Source: Streptomyces akebiae (GTDB lineage Bacteria > Actinomycetota > Actinomycetes > Streptomycetales > Streptomycetaceae). Taken from it: a DNA stretch of 64,000 nucleotides. How positions within the stretch are numbered: position 1 is the first letter of the stretch; each line of letters starts with the position of its first letter. Of this stretch, positions 8,512 to 17,163 are shown piece by piece. The position numbers and the translations under genes were made by a program. The stretch spans positions 620,001 through 684,000 of the forward strand of contig NZ_CP080647.1 in NCBI RefSeq assembly GCF_019599145.1, read 5' to 3'. The notes beneath the pieces are model-generated. The model was not told the origin of the DNA. It saw only the letters and a list, made by a program, of their open reading frames with translations, and searched no databases.

Positions 8512-9768
8512 ATGACGAGCGAGGCGGTTGGGGACCGGGGCGGCTGGAGCAGGCGCCGTGCCCTGGGACTGTTGGCGGGAGCCGTGCCGGCCGCCCTGGC
8601 GGGCTGCGCGGGATCCGACGGCCCGGCCGGGTCCACGTCGTCCTCCCCCGCGACGAACGCCCCGACGGGCCCGTCGACGGAGCCCGGGACCGGGGCCGGA
8701 ACCGAGTCCGCGGCCGCCACCCCCTCCCCCGCCCGCACCGGCCCCCGGCCGCTCTACATCGGGACGTACACCTCGGCCGAGGGCGGCGGCACCGGGATCG
8801 GCGTGGCGACGTACGACGCCCGGAGCGGTCGTGTCACGGGTGAGGGGACGATCACCGGCGTGGGCGACCCGTCGTATCTCGCCGTACACCCGGACGGCCG
8901 GACGCTGTACGCCGTGAACGAGCGGCCGGAGGGCGGGGTGACCGCCGTACGGCTGTCCGACCGCACGGTCCTCGGCACCCGCGGCAGCGGCGGCGAGGCG
9001 CCCTGTCATCTCTCGGTCCACCCGAGCGGGCGGTGGCTGCTGAGCGCGAACTACGGCTCGGGCAGTGTCGCCGTGCACCCCGTCGAGGAGTCGGGCGCGC
9101 TGGGCGAGCGCACGGACCTGGTCGTGCACCGCAGTCCGGCGCCGGGCCCCGGCCAGGACGGGCCGCACGCGCACCAGATCGTCACGAGCCCCGACGGCGG
9201 TCATGTCCTCGCCGTCGACCTGGGCAACGACACCGTCTACACCTACCGGCTGGACGAGTCCCGGGGCACGCTCACCGAGGTCTCCCGGGCGCGTGTCCGA
9301 GCGGGTGCCGGGCCCCGGCACCTGACCTTCCATCCCGAGGGTCGGTACGCCTATCTCGCCAACGAGGTCGACAACACGGTCGTGGTCTGCGCCTACGAGC
9401 CCGACCGCGGGCGGCTCACGCCGGGCCCGCCGCAGTCCACGGGCACGGGGTCGGGCACCAACTACCCGGCGCAGCTGGTCGTGACGCCGAACGGCTCGTA
9501 CGCCTATCTCGCCAACCGGGGGCACGACAGTCTGACGCGCTACGCGGTAGAGGCGGACGGCGCGCGGCTGAGGCTCCTTGACACCGTGCCGGTCGGCGGG
9601 GACTTCCCGCGCCAGATCGCCCTCTCGCCCGACGGGAGCCTGCTGTTCGCCGCGCTGCAGCGGTCGAGCGCGGTCAGCGTCTTCGAGGTCGACGCGGACA
9701 GCGGTGGACTCCGGCGCGCGGGCGCGCCGTTCGCGTCACCCGTCGCCGTCTGTGCGCTGCCGCTGTAG
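8512..9768 (+). CDS. Exported lactonase-family beta-propeller lipoprotein
   Basis: A 418-residue protein of the 6-phosphogluconolactonase/YbhE-type seven-bladed propeller family, with repeated blade strands such as LYIGTYTS, SYLAVHPDGRTLYAVNE, RHLTFHPEGRYAYLANE and QIALSPDGSLLFAAL. The N-terminus has a twin-arginine motif (SRRRALGLL, residues 13-21) leading into a lipobox LAGC with C32. It is therefore probably a Tat-exported lipoprotein rather than a cytosolic pentose-phosphate enzyme. The ATG at 8512 has GAGGTG upstream. Its 3' end overlaps the convergent DUF2470 gene by 33 bases. Confidence 0.85.
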   Translation: MTSEAVGDRGGWSRRRALGLLAGAVPAALAGCAGSDGPAGSTSSSPATNAPTGPSTEPGTGAGTESAAATPSPARTGPRPLYIGTYTSAEGGGTGIGVATYDARSGRVTGEGTITGVGDPSYLAVHPDGRTLYAVNERPEGGVTAVRLSDRTVLGTRGSGGEAPCHLSVHPSGRWLLSANYGSGSVAVHPVEESGALGERTDLVVHRSPAPGPGQDGPHAHQIVTSPDGGHVLAVDLGNDTVYTYRLDESRGTLTEVSRARVRAGAGPRHLTFHPEGRYAYLANEVDNTVVVCAYEPDRGRLTPGPPQSTGTGSGTNYPAQLVVTPNGSYAYLANRGHDSLTRYAVEADGARLRLLDTVPVGGDFPRQIALSPDGSLLFAALQRSSAVSVFEVDADSGGLRRAGAPFASPVAVCALPL

Positions 9769-10461
9769 GGCGCGCGGGCAGGACGCTGCGCTCGCCTGGG
9801 AGAGCAGGATGTGCATCCGCTCGGTGAGCTGGGCCATGTCGTCGGCGGGCTTGTGGAACGTCAGGCGTACGTCGCCGTTGCCGCGGGCCCGCTCGATGCG
9901 CAGGGTCAGGCCGTGCCGGTCGACGGCGAGCGGCTGGACGCGTACGGCGCCGTGCAGGCTGTCGTGCGGGACGAGCCGGGTGAGGCGTTCGACGGCGTCC
10001 GGGTGCGCGTCGGCGAGGTGCGTCAGCAGCCGTGACTCGGCCACGGCCAGCGGATCCGGTCGGGCGGCGGCGAACTCGTCGAGGTCGACCACGACCGCGC
10101 CGGACGGCTCGCGCAGCACGATACGGGTGGCCTTGAACTCCAGGTCGCCGTCCTTGGGCGCGAACCAGCCGGCGATCCACAGCCGGGCCCTGATGCGGTT
10201 GCGCACGGGGACGGGCGCCACGTCGGCGAACTCCAGGACGGCGGACGGCTCGCCGCGCGGTGCGCAGATCGCGGCGGCGACGAGCGTACTGTCCTCGGGG
10301 ACGCACAGGATCACCCGGCCGTCCTCCGTGACGCCGTGCGCGCCGACGAACTCCTCGCGGCCGCCCTCGGCGGTCACCGCGCAGGACCACGCCGCCGCGA
10401 GCACCGAGCGGGCACGCTCCGCCGCGGCGGGCGCGGCCGTCCAGGTGTGACGGTCACCCAT
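9736..10461 (-). CDS. DUF2470 domain protein, iron-regulated, HugZ-like
   Basis: A 241-residue protein. The N-terminal half resembles a split-barrel flavin-reductase/heme-oxygenase-like fold (GRVILCVPEDSTLVAA, RARLWIAGWF). The C-terminal 90 residues (LAVAESRLLTHLADAHPDAVERL onward) are a DUF2470 domain, which also occurs in HugZ-type heme oxygenases. An excellent iron box (10474-10492) sits immediately upstream of the start, so expression should rise when iron is scarce. A role in heme-iron use or the iron-starvation response is plausible but not shown by sequence alone. Confidence 0.75.
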   Translation of the reverse strand: MGDRHTWTAAPAAAERARSVLAAAWSCAVTAEGGREEFVGAHGVTEDGRVILCVPEDSTLVAAAICAPRGEPSAVLEFADVAPVPVRNRIRARLWIAGWFAPKDGDLEFKATRIVLREPSGAVVVDLDEFAAARPDPLAVAESRLLTHLADAHPDAVERLTRLVPHDSLHGAVRVQPLAVDRHGLTLRIERARGNGDVRLTFHKPADDMAQLTERMHILLSQASAASCPRALQRQRTDGDG

Positions 10462-10473
10462 CCCAAACCTCCA

Positions 10474-10492
10474 TTAGGTAAGCCTTGCCTAA
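10474..10492 (-). promoter_or_regulatory. DmdR/DtxR-type iron box
   Basis: Read on the minus strand it is TTAGGCAAGGCTTACCTAA, which matches the actinobacterial consensus TTAGGTTAGSCTWACCTAA at 17 of 19 positions. It ends 13 bases from the start codon, so bound repressor would cover the leader and promoter start. Confidence 0.85.
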
Positions 10493-10604
10493 CCTATCGA
10501 AGATCGGGGCGTACGCCAACCACCGTCCGGCAGTCTGTGAATTTTCCGATCGCCGCAGCGAATCGACCGAGCGCCGACTCGGGGCGCCGGCGCAGGGCTC
10601 CGAC

Positions 10605-11213
10605 TCAGGGGACGAGAACCCCGAAAAGGGCCCGGGTACACAGATCCCGCACCTGATGCCGGGACAACTCCGAGCCCCTCAGCCACTCCAGGCAGACGGC
10701 CGTCGTGAACGACAGCCAGCCGCGCACGGCGAGCCGCATCTCCGGCCGCCCGTCGAGGGCCGCCGCGAACTCCTCGTCCGACGCCAGCGCCGCCAGGATC
10801 TGAGCCTCCTGGGCGGCCAACGCCCGTTGGTAGACCTTGCGCACGGCCTGGTCCCCGGTGGCGTCGGCGCGATGGAACGCCCGGAAGCCGTGGGCGTGCT
10901 CCTCGACGTACGCGAGGAACGCGTCGAGCCCGTTGGCCAGCCGTTCGCGCGCCGAGCCCCCGGGGGCGGGGGTCATGATCCGCAGCATCCGCTCGCTCTC
11001 GCGCTCCACGACCGCCGCGAAGAAGACCCGCTTGTTCGGGAAGTAGTGGTAGAGCAGACCACGGGAGACGCCGGCGATCTCGGCCACCTGCTCGATCCAC
11101 ACGTCGTCGTACGAGCTCTCCGAGAAGAGCCGGGCCCCGACCGCGAGGAGTTGCTCCCGCCGCTCCTCGGTGCTGAGCCGACGACGGGGGCGCTCGCCCT
11201 GCCTGGCTGCCAT
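10605..11213 (-). CDS. TetR family transcriptional regulator
   Basis: A 202-residue repressor. The HTH is at residues 20-60 (LLAVGARLFSES...IEQVAEIAGVSRGLLYHYFPNK), with a helical ligand-binding domain after it. It is divergent from the CYP102-like P450, with 116 bases between the two start codons. A GGGTTCAA/TTGAACCC dyad there is the likely operator, so it probably represses the P450 and itself. Confidence 0.92.
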   Translation of the reverse strand: MAARQGERPRRRLSTEERREQLLAVGARLFSESSYDDVWIEQVAEIAGVSRGLLYHYFPNKRVFFAAVVERESERMLRIMTPAPGGSARERLANGLDAFLAYVEEHAHGFRAFHRADATGDQAVRKVYQRALAAQEAQILAALASDEEFAAALDGRPEMRLAVRGWLSFTTAVCLEWLRGSELSRHQVRDLCTRALFGVLVP

Positions 11214-11233
11214 GCCGTCACTTTACTTGACGC

Positions 11234-11274
11234 GGGTTCAACAGCGGGTCGAGACTGGCCCCACTATTGAACCC
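11234..11274. promoter_or_regulatory. Dyad operator candidate between tetR and P450
   Basis: GGGTTCAA (11234-11241) and its exact inverse TTGAACCC (11267-11274), centres 33 bases or about three helix turns apart. The site lies midway in the divergent promoter region. Confidence 0.5.
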
Positions 11275-11329
11275 GAGTACAACAGTCGCGGCGGCTCCGG
11301 CACGGCGTGGGCGCGAGGGAGAGGTGGTC

Positions 11330-12916
11330 ATGACGGCGACGACGGGGACCACGACCGCCAGGGGTTTCCGCAGCGCGGAGCTGGGCTGGCCCGAACTGCG
11401 CCGCATACCGCACCCGCCGTACCGGCTCCCCGTCCTCGGCGACGCCCTCGGGACGAACCTGCGCACGCCGGTCCAGGAGTCCCTGCGGCTCGGGCGGCGG
11501 CTCGGGCCGATCTTCCGGCGGAAGGCGTTCACCAAGGAGATCGTGTTCGTCGGGGGCGCGGGTCTCGCGGCCGAACTGGCGGACGAGTCACGGTTCGCCA
11601 AGCACGTGGGGGTGGGCGTCGCCAATCTGCGCCCGGTGGCCGGGGACGGGCTCTTCACGGCCTACAACCACGAACCCAACTGGCAGCTCGCCCACGACGT
11701 CCTGGCCCCGGGCTTCAGCCGGGAGGCCATGGCCGGGTACCACCCGCTGATGCTCGACGTGGCCGAGCGGCTGATGGACCACTGGGACCGGGCGGGCGCG
11801 GCCGGCGAGACCGTGGACGTGCCCGGCGACATGACCAAGCTGACGCTGGAGACGATCGCCCGCACCGGCTTCGGCCACGACTTCGGCTCCTTCGAACGCT
11901 CCCGGCCGCACCCCTTCGTGGAGGCGATGGTCGGCACCCTGACCTACGCCCAGCGCCGCAACGTCGTCCCCGACCCGTTGGTGCCGCTGCTGCTGCGGGG
12001 CGCCTCCCGGCACAACCGGGCGGACATGGCGTACCTCAACGAGACCGTCGACGCGGTGGTGCGGGCGCGGCGGTCCCGCGGTGGCACCGGGAACCGGGGC
12101 GGGACCGGCGTCCGGGATCGCGGGGCGGGGAGCGGTGATCTGCTCGACCGGATGCTGGAGACGGCGCATCCGCGGACCGGCGAGCGGCTGTCCGCCGAGA
12201 ACGTCCGACGACAGGTCATCACCTTCCTGGTCGCCGGGCACGAGACCACCTCGGGGGCCCTGTCCTTCGCCCTGCACTACCTCGCCCGGCACCCGGACCT
12301 CGCGGCCCGCGCCCGCGCCGAGGTGGACCGGGTGTGGGGCGACACCGTACGGCCCGGCTACGAGCAGGTGGCCAGGCTGCGGTATGTCCGCCGGGTGCTG
12401 GACGAGGCGCTGCGGCTGTGGCCGACGGCGCCCGCCTTCTCCCGGGAGGCCCGGGCGGACACCGTGCTGGGCGGGGTCCATCCGATGCGGCGGGGAGCCT
12501 GGGCACTGGTGCTGACCATGATGCTGCACCGGGACCCGGAGGTGTGGGGCGCGGACGCCGACCGGTTCGACCCGGACCGCTTCGACGCGGCGGCGGTGCG
12601 CGCGCGGGCGCCGCACACGTTCAAACCGTTCGGCACGGGGGCTCGGGCGTGCATCGGCCGCCAGTTCGCGCTGCACGAGGCCACGTTGGTGCTGGGCCTG
12701 TTGCTGCGCCGCTACGAGCTGAGCCCGGAGCCGGGGTACCGGCTGCGGGTGGCGGAACGGCTGACGCTGATGCCGGAGGGGCTGCGGCTGAACGTGGAGC
12801 GTCGGGTGGGGGTGGCAGGGCGGGACACCGCGCGGCTCCCGCCCTCACCGCCGTCGCCGTCCTCACCGCCGCCGTCGTCGCCGTCAGGACGTCCAGTGAC
12901 CGGGACGGGTGACTGA
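11330..12916 (+). CDS. Cytochrome P450, CYP102-like, without reductase domain
   Basis: A 528-residue P450. The N-terminal half closely resembles the haem domain of P450 BM3: [47 protein letters not shown]. The I-helix is AGHETTS (about 302-308), EALR is the ExxR motif, and the haem loop is [11 protein letters not shown] with C441. A Gly/Arg-rich insert of about 25 residues replaces a short BM3 loop. After the haem domain the protein ends in a Pro/Ser-rich tail; no FMN/FAD reductase follows. BM3 relatives hydroxylate fatty acids, but here the electron donor must be separate. Confidence 0.88.
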   Translation: MTATTGTTTARGFRSAELGWPELRRIPHPPYRLPVLGDALGTNLRTPVQESLRLGRRLGPIFRRKAFTKEIVFVGGAGLAAELADESRFAKHVGVGVANLRPVAGDGLFTAYNHEPNWQLAHDVLAPGFSREAMAGYHPLMLDVAERLMDHWDRAGAAGETVDVPGDMTKLTLETIARTGFGHDFGSFERSRPHPFVEAMVGTLTYAQRRNVVPDPLVPLLLRGASRHNRADMAYLNETVDAVVRARRSRGGTGNRGGTGVRDRGAGSGDLLDRMLETAHPRTGERLSAENVRRQVITFLVAGHETTSGALSFALHYLARHPDLAARARAEVDRVWGDTVRPGYEQVARLRYVRRVLDEALRLWPTAPAFSREARADTVLGGVHPMRRGAWALVLTMMLHRDPEVWGADADRFDPDRFDAAAVRARAPHTFKPFGTGARACIGRQFALHEATLVLGLLLRRYELSPEPGYRLRVAERLTLMPEGLRLNVERRVGVAGRDTARLPPSPPSPSSPPPSSPSGRPVTGTGD

Positions 12917-13723
12917 CGCCGGCAGCCGGGTGCCGGCGGTGCCGCGGGCCGCGTTGAGCTGGGGCTGGGTCAGGAAGAAGGCACCGGTCAGGTCCGCGTC
13001 GGTGAGGTCGGTGTCGCGGAGGTCGGCGCCTATCAGGTCCGCGCCGCGCAGATCGGCGCCGGTCAGGTCGGCGGCTATCAGATAGGCGCCCCGGAGGTTG
13101 GCCTTTCTCAGGTCGGCGCCCTTGAGGCGGGCGCCGATGAGGTCCGCTCCCCGCCGGTTCTGCCTGCGCCCGGCGCCCGCGCGCATGAGGTCGCTGACCC
13201 GCAGCAGCAGTGCGTTGACACGCTGCCGGTGCGCGGCGACGTCCAGCTCCGCCAGTTCCTCGGCCGTCCGCCGGGTCAGCCGCTCGGTCTCGTCGAGCGC
13301 GCGCCGGAGGTCGGCGTGCACGGGGCGGGCGGCGGGGAGGGCCAGGGATTCGGTCAGGTACCAGAGCAGTTCGTGGAGTTGACGGACGACCGGGAAGACG
13401 TCGAACATCCGCCGGGCGTGCTCGCGACCGCCGGCTCGCCAGCTCTGGCCCCCGAACGTGTCCTGCGAGACCTTCTGCCCGGCGCCGAAGCAGTCGTAGA
13501 CCGTGCAGCCGGTGAACCCCTCACCCCGGAGCCGGTCGTGGATACCGCAGCGGAAGTCCTCTCCGAGGTTCCCGCACGGCGTGCCCGCGGCCTTGTCGAC
13601 GGCGAAGTCCGCCGAGGCGGTGAAGGGCAGGGCGGCACAGCACAGGCCGAAACAACTGCCGCAGTCCGCGCGCAGGTCACGCAGGTCGGGCGCGCGGCGG
13701 GCCGCAGCGGATGTCTGTTCCAT
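12884..13723 (-). CDS. Pentapeptide-repeat protein with Cys-rich N-terminal domain
   Basis: A 279-residue protein in two parts. The N-terminal 80 residues are Cys-rich ([33 protein letters not shown]), in a pattern that suggests Zn or Fe-S binding as in YkgJ-like domains. A helical middle follows. The C-terminal 80 residues are A(D/N)L-type pentapeptide repeats ([23 protein letters not shown] and on), which form a right-handed beta-helix. ATG 13723 is chosen because a TAGGGT -10 box ends seven bases before it, consistent with a leaderless message; GTG 13732 is the alternative. The 3' end overlaps the convergent P450 gene by 33 bases. Confidence 0.8.
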   Translation of the reverse strand: MEQTSAAARRAPDLRDLRADCGSCFGLCCAALPFTASADFAVDKAAGTPCGNLGEDFRCGIHDRLRGEGFTGCTVYDCFGAGQKVSQDTFGGQSWRAGGREHARRMFDVFPVVRQLHELLWYLTESLALPAARPVHADLRRALDETERLTRRTAEELAELDVAAHRQRVNALLLRVSDLMRAGAGRRQNRRGADLIGARLKGADLRKANLRGAYLIAADLTGADLRGADLIGADLRDTDLTDADLTGAFFLTQPQLNAARGTAGTRLPASVTRPGHWTS

Positions 13724-13730
13724 ACGGTCC

Positions 13731-13736
13731 ACCCTA
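13731..13736 (-). promoter_or_regulatory. -10 box of a probable leaderless promoter
   Basis: TAGGGT on the minus strand, seven bases before ATG 13723. The same TAGGNT-N7-ATG layout occurs before furA and the TetR gene at 58320. Confidence 0.45.
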
Positions 13737-13782
13737 ACCAGGACTCACCGACAGGGTCTCCACACTCCACGGGCACCGCCCG

Positions 13783-14535
13783 TCACCGGGAGAACACCTC
13801 GAAGGCCACCGCCGGCCTCCCGCCGAACCGCTCGCCCGCGGCGCGGGCGTACCCGGTGAGGAGTGCGCGGGCGTAGCTCTCCGGGTCCTCCTTCGTCAGC
13901 GCTTCGATGTAGGTGCGGTGTTCGAGGAGGGAGGCGACGGCGCGGTCGAGGCCGGGGCCGGCGTCGACCGCGTGGGTGGGGCTGGAGGAGCCGGCGACGG
14001 CGACCCAGCGGACGCCGTCCCAGGGTTGCAGGCCCTGGTCGAGGAGGTCGGGGAAGATCCAGCGGTTCCCGGCGTCACCGGCGGCGTCGAGCGTGGCGCG
14101 GCCCACCGCCACGTGGTCGGGGGTGTTCCAGGCGACGCCGCCCCAGGTGTCGCGGTGGTTGAGGGTGATGAGCAGCTCGGGGCGGTGCCGGCGGACGGCG
14201 GCCGCGATGTCCCGGCGCAGCGCGGGCCCGTACTGGACGACGCCGTCCTCGTGGTCGAGGAACTCCACCTCCGACACGCCCACGACGGCGGCGCTCGCCC
14301 GCTGCTCCCGCTCCCGCAGCGGGCCGCACCGGGCGGGCTCCAGCGTGTCGATGCCGGCCTCGCCGCGGGTCGCGAGGACGTACGCGACCTCACGGCCCGC
14401 GTCGGTCCACGCGGCGACCGCCGCCGAGCACCCGTATTCGAGGTCGTCCGGGTGGGCCACGACGGCGAGGGCGCGCCGCCAGTCGTCGGGCATGGGTTCG
14501 AGCTGCGCCGGCTGCTCGTGCTGAGGGTCGCTCAT
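13783..14535 (-). CDS. PIG-L family deacetylase
   Basis: A 250-residue zinc-dependent N-acetylglucosaminyl deacetylase-like enzyme. The metal and catalytic motif [11 protein letters not shown] is at about 25-35, LATRGEAG follows, and a C-terminal PDHVAVG supplies another His. Relatives include MshB and Mca of the mycothiol pathway and antibiotic deacetylases. The neighbours do not point to one substrate. It is followed on the same strand by the pentapeptide gene. Confidence 0.87.
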   Translation of the reverse strand: MSDPQHEQPAQLEPMPDDWRRALAVVAHPDDLEYGCSAAVAAWTDAGREVAYVLATRGEAGIDTLEPARCGPLREREQRASAAVVGVSEVEFLDHEDGVVQYGPALRRDIAAAVRRHRPELLITLNHRDTWGGVAWNTPDHVAVGRATLDAAGDAGNRWIFPDLLDQGLQPWDGVRWVAVAGSSSPTHAVDAGPGLDRAVASLLEHRTYIEALTKEDPESYARALLTGYARAAGERFGGRPAVAFEVFSR

Positions 14536-14575
14536 GTCGGCACACTAGCCCCGGGCACGGACCCTCCGCTCGTGG

Positions 14576-15925
14576 TCACACCTCGTCGCGCGTCAGCGCC
14601 AGTAGTCGGTCCAGCACCCTCGGTCCCCCGGCACGTACGCCGTCGTGCTCGAACTCGTCCGTGACCCAGGTGCGCAGGCCCCGGATCGAGCGGGCCGTCC
14701 TGAGGGAGTGGTCGGTGTCGACGTACATGTCGTCGTGGTAGATCGCGGCGGCGACCGGTACCTCGTTGGCGGCGAGGCGGGCCGGGTCGTACAGCGGGGC
14801 CCAGTCGGTGCGGGCGGCCAGTTCCTCGGCGGTCTCACGCAGGGGGCGCAGGGCCGGGTCGGTGGCGAACGTCCAGGGGTGGACGGACTCGCCGGTGAAG
14901 AGGACCGGCCCGTCCCCGGTGAGGGACTTGGCGGCGTCGAACTGCGGGAACTCGGCGCGCACACGCTCGGCGGACCAGGCGGTGGGCCGCCCGCCCTGGC
15001 CGTAGCAGGCCTCGTGGACGAGGGCGTACAGGGGGTGCCCGGCGAAGGAGAGCAGGCCCTGGACATCCTCCTGGAACGCGTCGGAGAGCGCCGGACCCCG
15101 GGGGGTGCGGACGAAGGCGTCCTCCAGCAGGAAGTGCAGCCGGTGGCTGCCGTCACCGCGGCCGAGGAGGATGCCGAGGGACTGGAAGGCCTCGACCGTG
15201 AGCCGGTGGCCGCCCTGCAGCACGGTGTCGTGTTCGAGGAGGTGCTCGGCGATCCGGCGGGCCCGCTCGACGTCCTGGGGGTAGCGGGCGTAGTGCGCGG
15301 CGACCTTGCGTTCGATGCGCGGGTAGGCGGCGCGGTAGACGTCGTCCGCGTGGCCGTCCAGCGTCGGCAGTCCGCCGGTGATGACGGCGGTGCTCAGCCC
15401 CTCGGGAGCGATCGACAGATAGGTGACCGCGCAGAAGCCGCCGAAGCTCTGGCCGAGGACGGCCCAGGGGGCGCCGCCGGTGACCTCGGGACGGATGGCC
15501 TCGCAGTCGCGGACGATGGAGTCGGCGCGGAAGTGGGCCAGGTAGTCGGCCTGTTCGGCGGGACCGCCGCGCGAGGGGAGGGTCTGGCGGTTGGCGGGGG
15601 TGGAGGCACCGGTGCCGCGCTGGTCCAGGAGCAGGACCCGGTACTCCCGCAGGGCCCTCTCCAGCCACGCCTCACGGCCGACGAAACGGTTCGCCCCGAA
15701 GCCGGGGCCGCCTTGCAGATAGACCAGCCAGGGCAGTTCGGCGTCCGCCTTGTCGCTCGCGACGACCTCGCGCGCGTAGAGCTCGATCCGCTCCCCCGCC
15801 GGGTGGTCGTGGTCGAGGGGGACGGTGAAGCGGCGGTCGGTGAGGACGACACCGGGCTGCCGGTAGCTGACGGACAACGGGGCTCCCTGAGCGGACGGAT
15901 TCCAGGCCGTGGTCCAGTCCAGCAC
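14576..15925 (-). CDS. Alpha/beta hydrolase, prolyl aminopeptidase-like
   Basis: A 449-residue serine hydrolase of the proline iminopeptidase type. The oxyanion region is YLQGGPGFGAN, the strand VLLLDQRGTGAS follows, and the nucleophile elbow is GQSFGG. The Asp and His of the triad lie in the C-terminal third (near YHDDMYVD and TDEFEHDGV). The GTG at 15925 has GGAG six bases upstream; a TTG start at LSVSYRQPG with GGGAG is also possible. No signal peptide is seen, so it is probably cytosolic and releases N-terminal residues from short peptides. Confidence 0.82.
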   Translation of the reverse strand: MLDWTTAWNPSAQGAPLSVSYRQPGVVLTDRRFTVPLDHDHPAGERIELYAREVVASDKADAELPWLVYLQGGPGFGANRFVGREAWLERALREYRVLLLDQRGTGASTPANRQTLPSRGGPAEQADYLAHFRADSIVRDCEAIRPEVTGGAPWAVLGQSFGGFCAVTYLSIAPEGLSTAVITGGLPTLDGHADDVYRAAYPRIERKVAAHYARYPQDVERARRIAEHLLEHDTVLQGGHRLTVEAFQSLGILLGRGDGSHRLHFLLEDAFVRTPRGPALSDAFQEDVQGLLSFAGHPLYALVHEACYGQGGRPTAWSAERVRAEFPQFDAAKSLTGDGPVLFTGESVHPWTFATDPALRPLRETAEELAARTDWAPLYDPARLAANEVPVAAAIYHDDMYVDTDHSLRTARSIRGLRTWVTDEFEHDGVRAGGPRVLDRLLALTRDEV

Positions 15926-16023
15926 AGATTCTCCGTCCGGCCGACCCCGTGGATCAAGAAATTCTCGCTGAACCGGGGATCAGTACGGCGGCCGCCGTCG
16001 GTGCGCGGCTACTGAACGGTCGC

Positions 16024-17043
16024 TCAGCGCGCGGAGAGGCTGGAGCGCCGCACCACCAGTTCCGGCTGGAGGACGACCCGCCGGTGCTCGTGCGGGACGG
16101 TCTCGGCCTCGGTCTCCTCCAGCAGGAGTTCGGCGGCCAGGGCGCCCATGGTGACGGCGGGCTGGCGTACGGAGGTGAGGGGGACGGCCGCCGCGGCGGC
16201 GAACTCGATGTCGTCGTAGCCGACGATGGCGAGGTCGTCGGGGACGCTCACCCCGGCCGCGTACATGGCCTGGAGCACGCCGAGGGCGAGCAGGTCGTTG
16301 GCGCAGAACACGGCGGTGGGGCGGTCGGCGAGGCCGAGGAGCCGCGCGCCCGCGTCGCGGCCGGCGGCCACGTCGAGGCGCTCGGTGGGCAGTTCCCGCA
16401 GGGCCTCGGGGCCGAGTCCCGCCTCCTGCAGGGCGCTCAGGGCACCCGTACGGCGGTCGCGCACCTGGTTGAGACCCGCCGGTCCGCTGACGTACGCGAT
16501 GGAACGGTGGCCCGCGTCCACCAGATGACGTACGGCGAGGGCGCCGCCCGCGACGTCGTCGACGGAGACCGAGCACTCGGTGGTGCCCTCGGCCACCCGG
16601 TCGACGAGGACGAAGGGGATGCCGTGGCGGCGGAACGCCGCGATGTTGCGTCCGGTGGCGTCGGCGGGGGTCAACAGCACCCCGCGCACCCGCTGTTCGG
16701 CGAAGAGCGAGAGGTACTCGGACTCCTCGCCGGCGCTCTGCGCGCTGTTGCAGACCATCACGCCGAGCCCGGCGTCGCGCGCGGCCCGCTCGGCACCGCG
16801 CGCGACGTCCACGAAGAAGGGGTTGCCCATGTCGAGCACGAGCAGCCCCATGATGCGGCTCCGCCCGGCCCGCAGCTGGCGCGCCGACTCGCTGCGGACA
16901 TAGCCGAGGCGGTCGATGGCGGCCAGCACGCGGGCCCGGGTGCCGGAAGCCACCGAGTCCGGCCGGTTGATGACGTTCGAGACCGTGCCGACGGAGACTC
17001 CGGCGGCGGCGGCGACGTCCTTGATACCCACCGACTGCGACAT
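16024..17043 (-). CDS. LacI family regulator, probable rhamnose repressor
   Basis: A 339-residue LacI-type repressor. The HTH is KDVAAAAGVSVGTVSNVINR (about 7-26) with hinge RSESARQLR, followed by a periplasmic-binding-like effector domain. ATG 17043 (MSQSVGIKD) is preferred over a start 13 codons upstream because GGAGG precedes it and the HTH normally begins there. It lies beside the rhamnose genes. TGAAA-NN-TTTCA palindromes, the LacI-family type, sit in the 23.7-24.0 kb divergent promoter region, so this is the likely rhamnose-responsive repressor. Confidence 0.85.
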   Translation of the reverse strand: MSQSVGIKDVAAAAGVSVGTVSNVINRPDSVASGTRARVLAAIDRLGYVRSESARQLRAGRSRIMGLLVLDMGNPFFVDVARGAERAARDAGLGVMVCNSAQSAGEESEYLSLFAEQRVRGVLLTPADATGRNIAAFRRHGIPFVLVDRVAEGTTECSVSVDDVAGGALAVRHLVDAGHRSIAYVSGPAGLNQVRDRRTGALSALQEAGLGPEALRELPTERLDVAAGRDAGARLLGLADRPTAVFCANDLLALGVLQAMYAAGVSVPDDLAIVGYDDIEFAAAAAVPLTSVRQPAVTMGALAAELLLEETEAETVPHEHRRVVLQPELVVRRSSLSAR

Positions 17044-17097
17044 CGGACGGGGACCTCCAGGAAGGTACGGAGCGGCGGGCATACGTTCACACTACCG

Positions 17098-17122
17098 CCG
17101 GGCCTGAGTGGAAATGGCCCGG
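17098..17122 (-). terminator. Hairpin terminator after the BNR gene
   Basis: Perfect arms CCGGGCC (17098-17104) and GGCCCGG (17116-17122) with an 11-base A-rich loop, between the BNR protein stop and the LacI gene start. Confidence 0.55.
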
Positions 17123-17163
17123 TCAGCGACGGAAACGAGGCCGTCGTACGGTCGTACAACGGG

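Noticed and set aside
7150..9525. 791-codon minus-strand open frame
   Set aside because: Antisense to two well-supported genes and of shadow composition.
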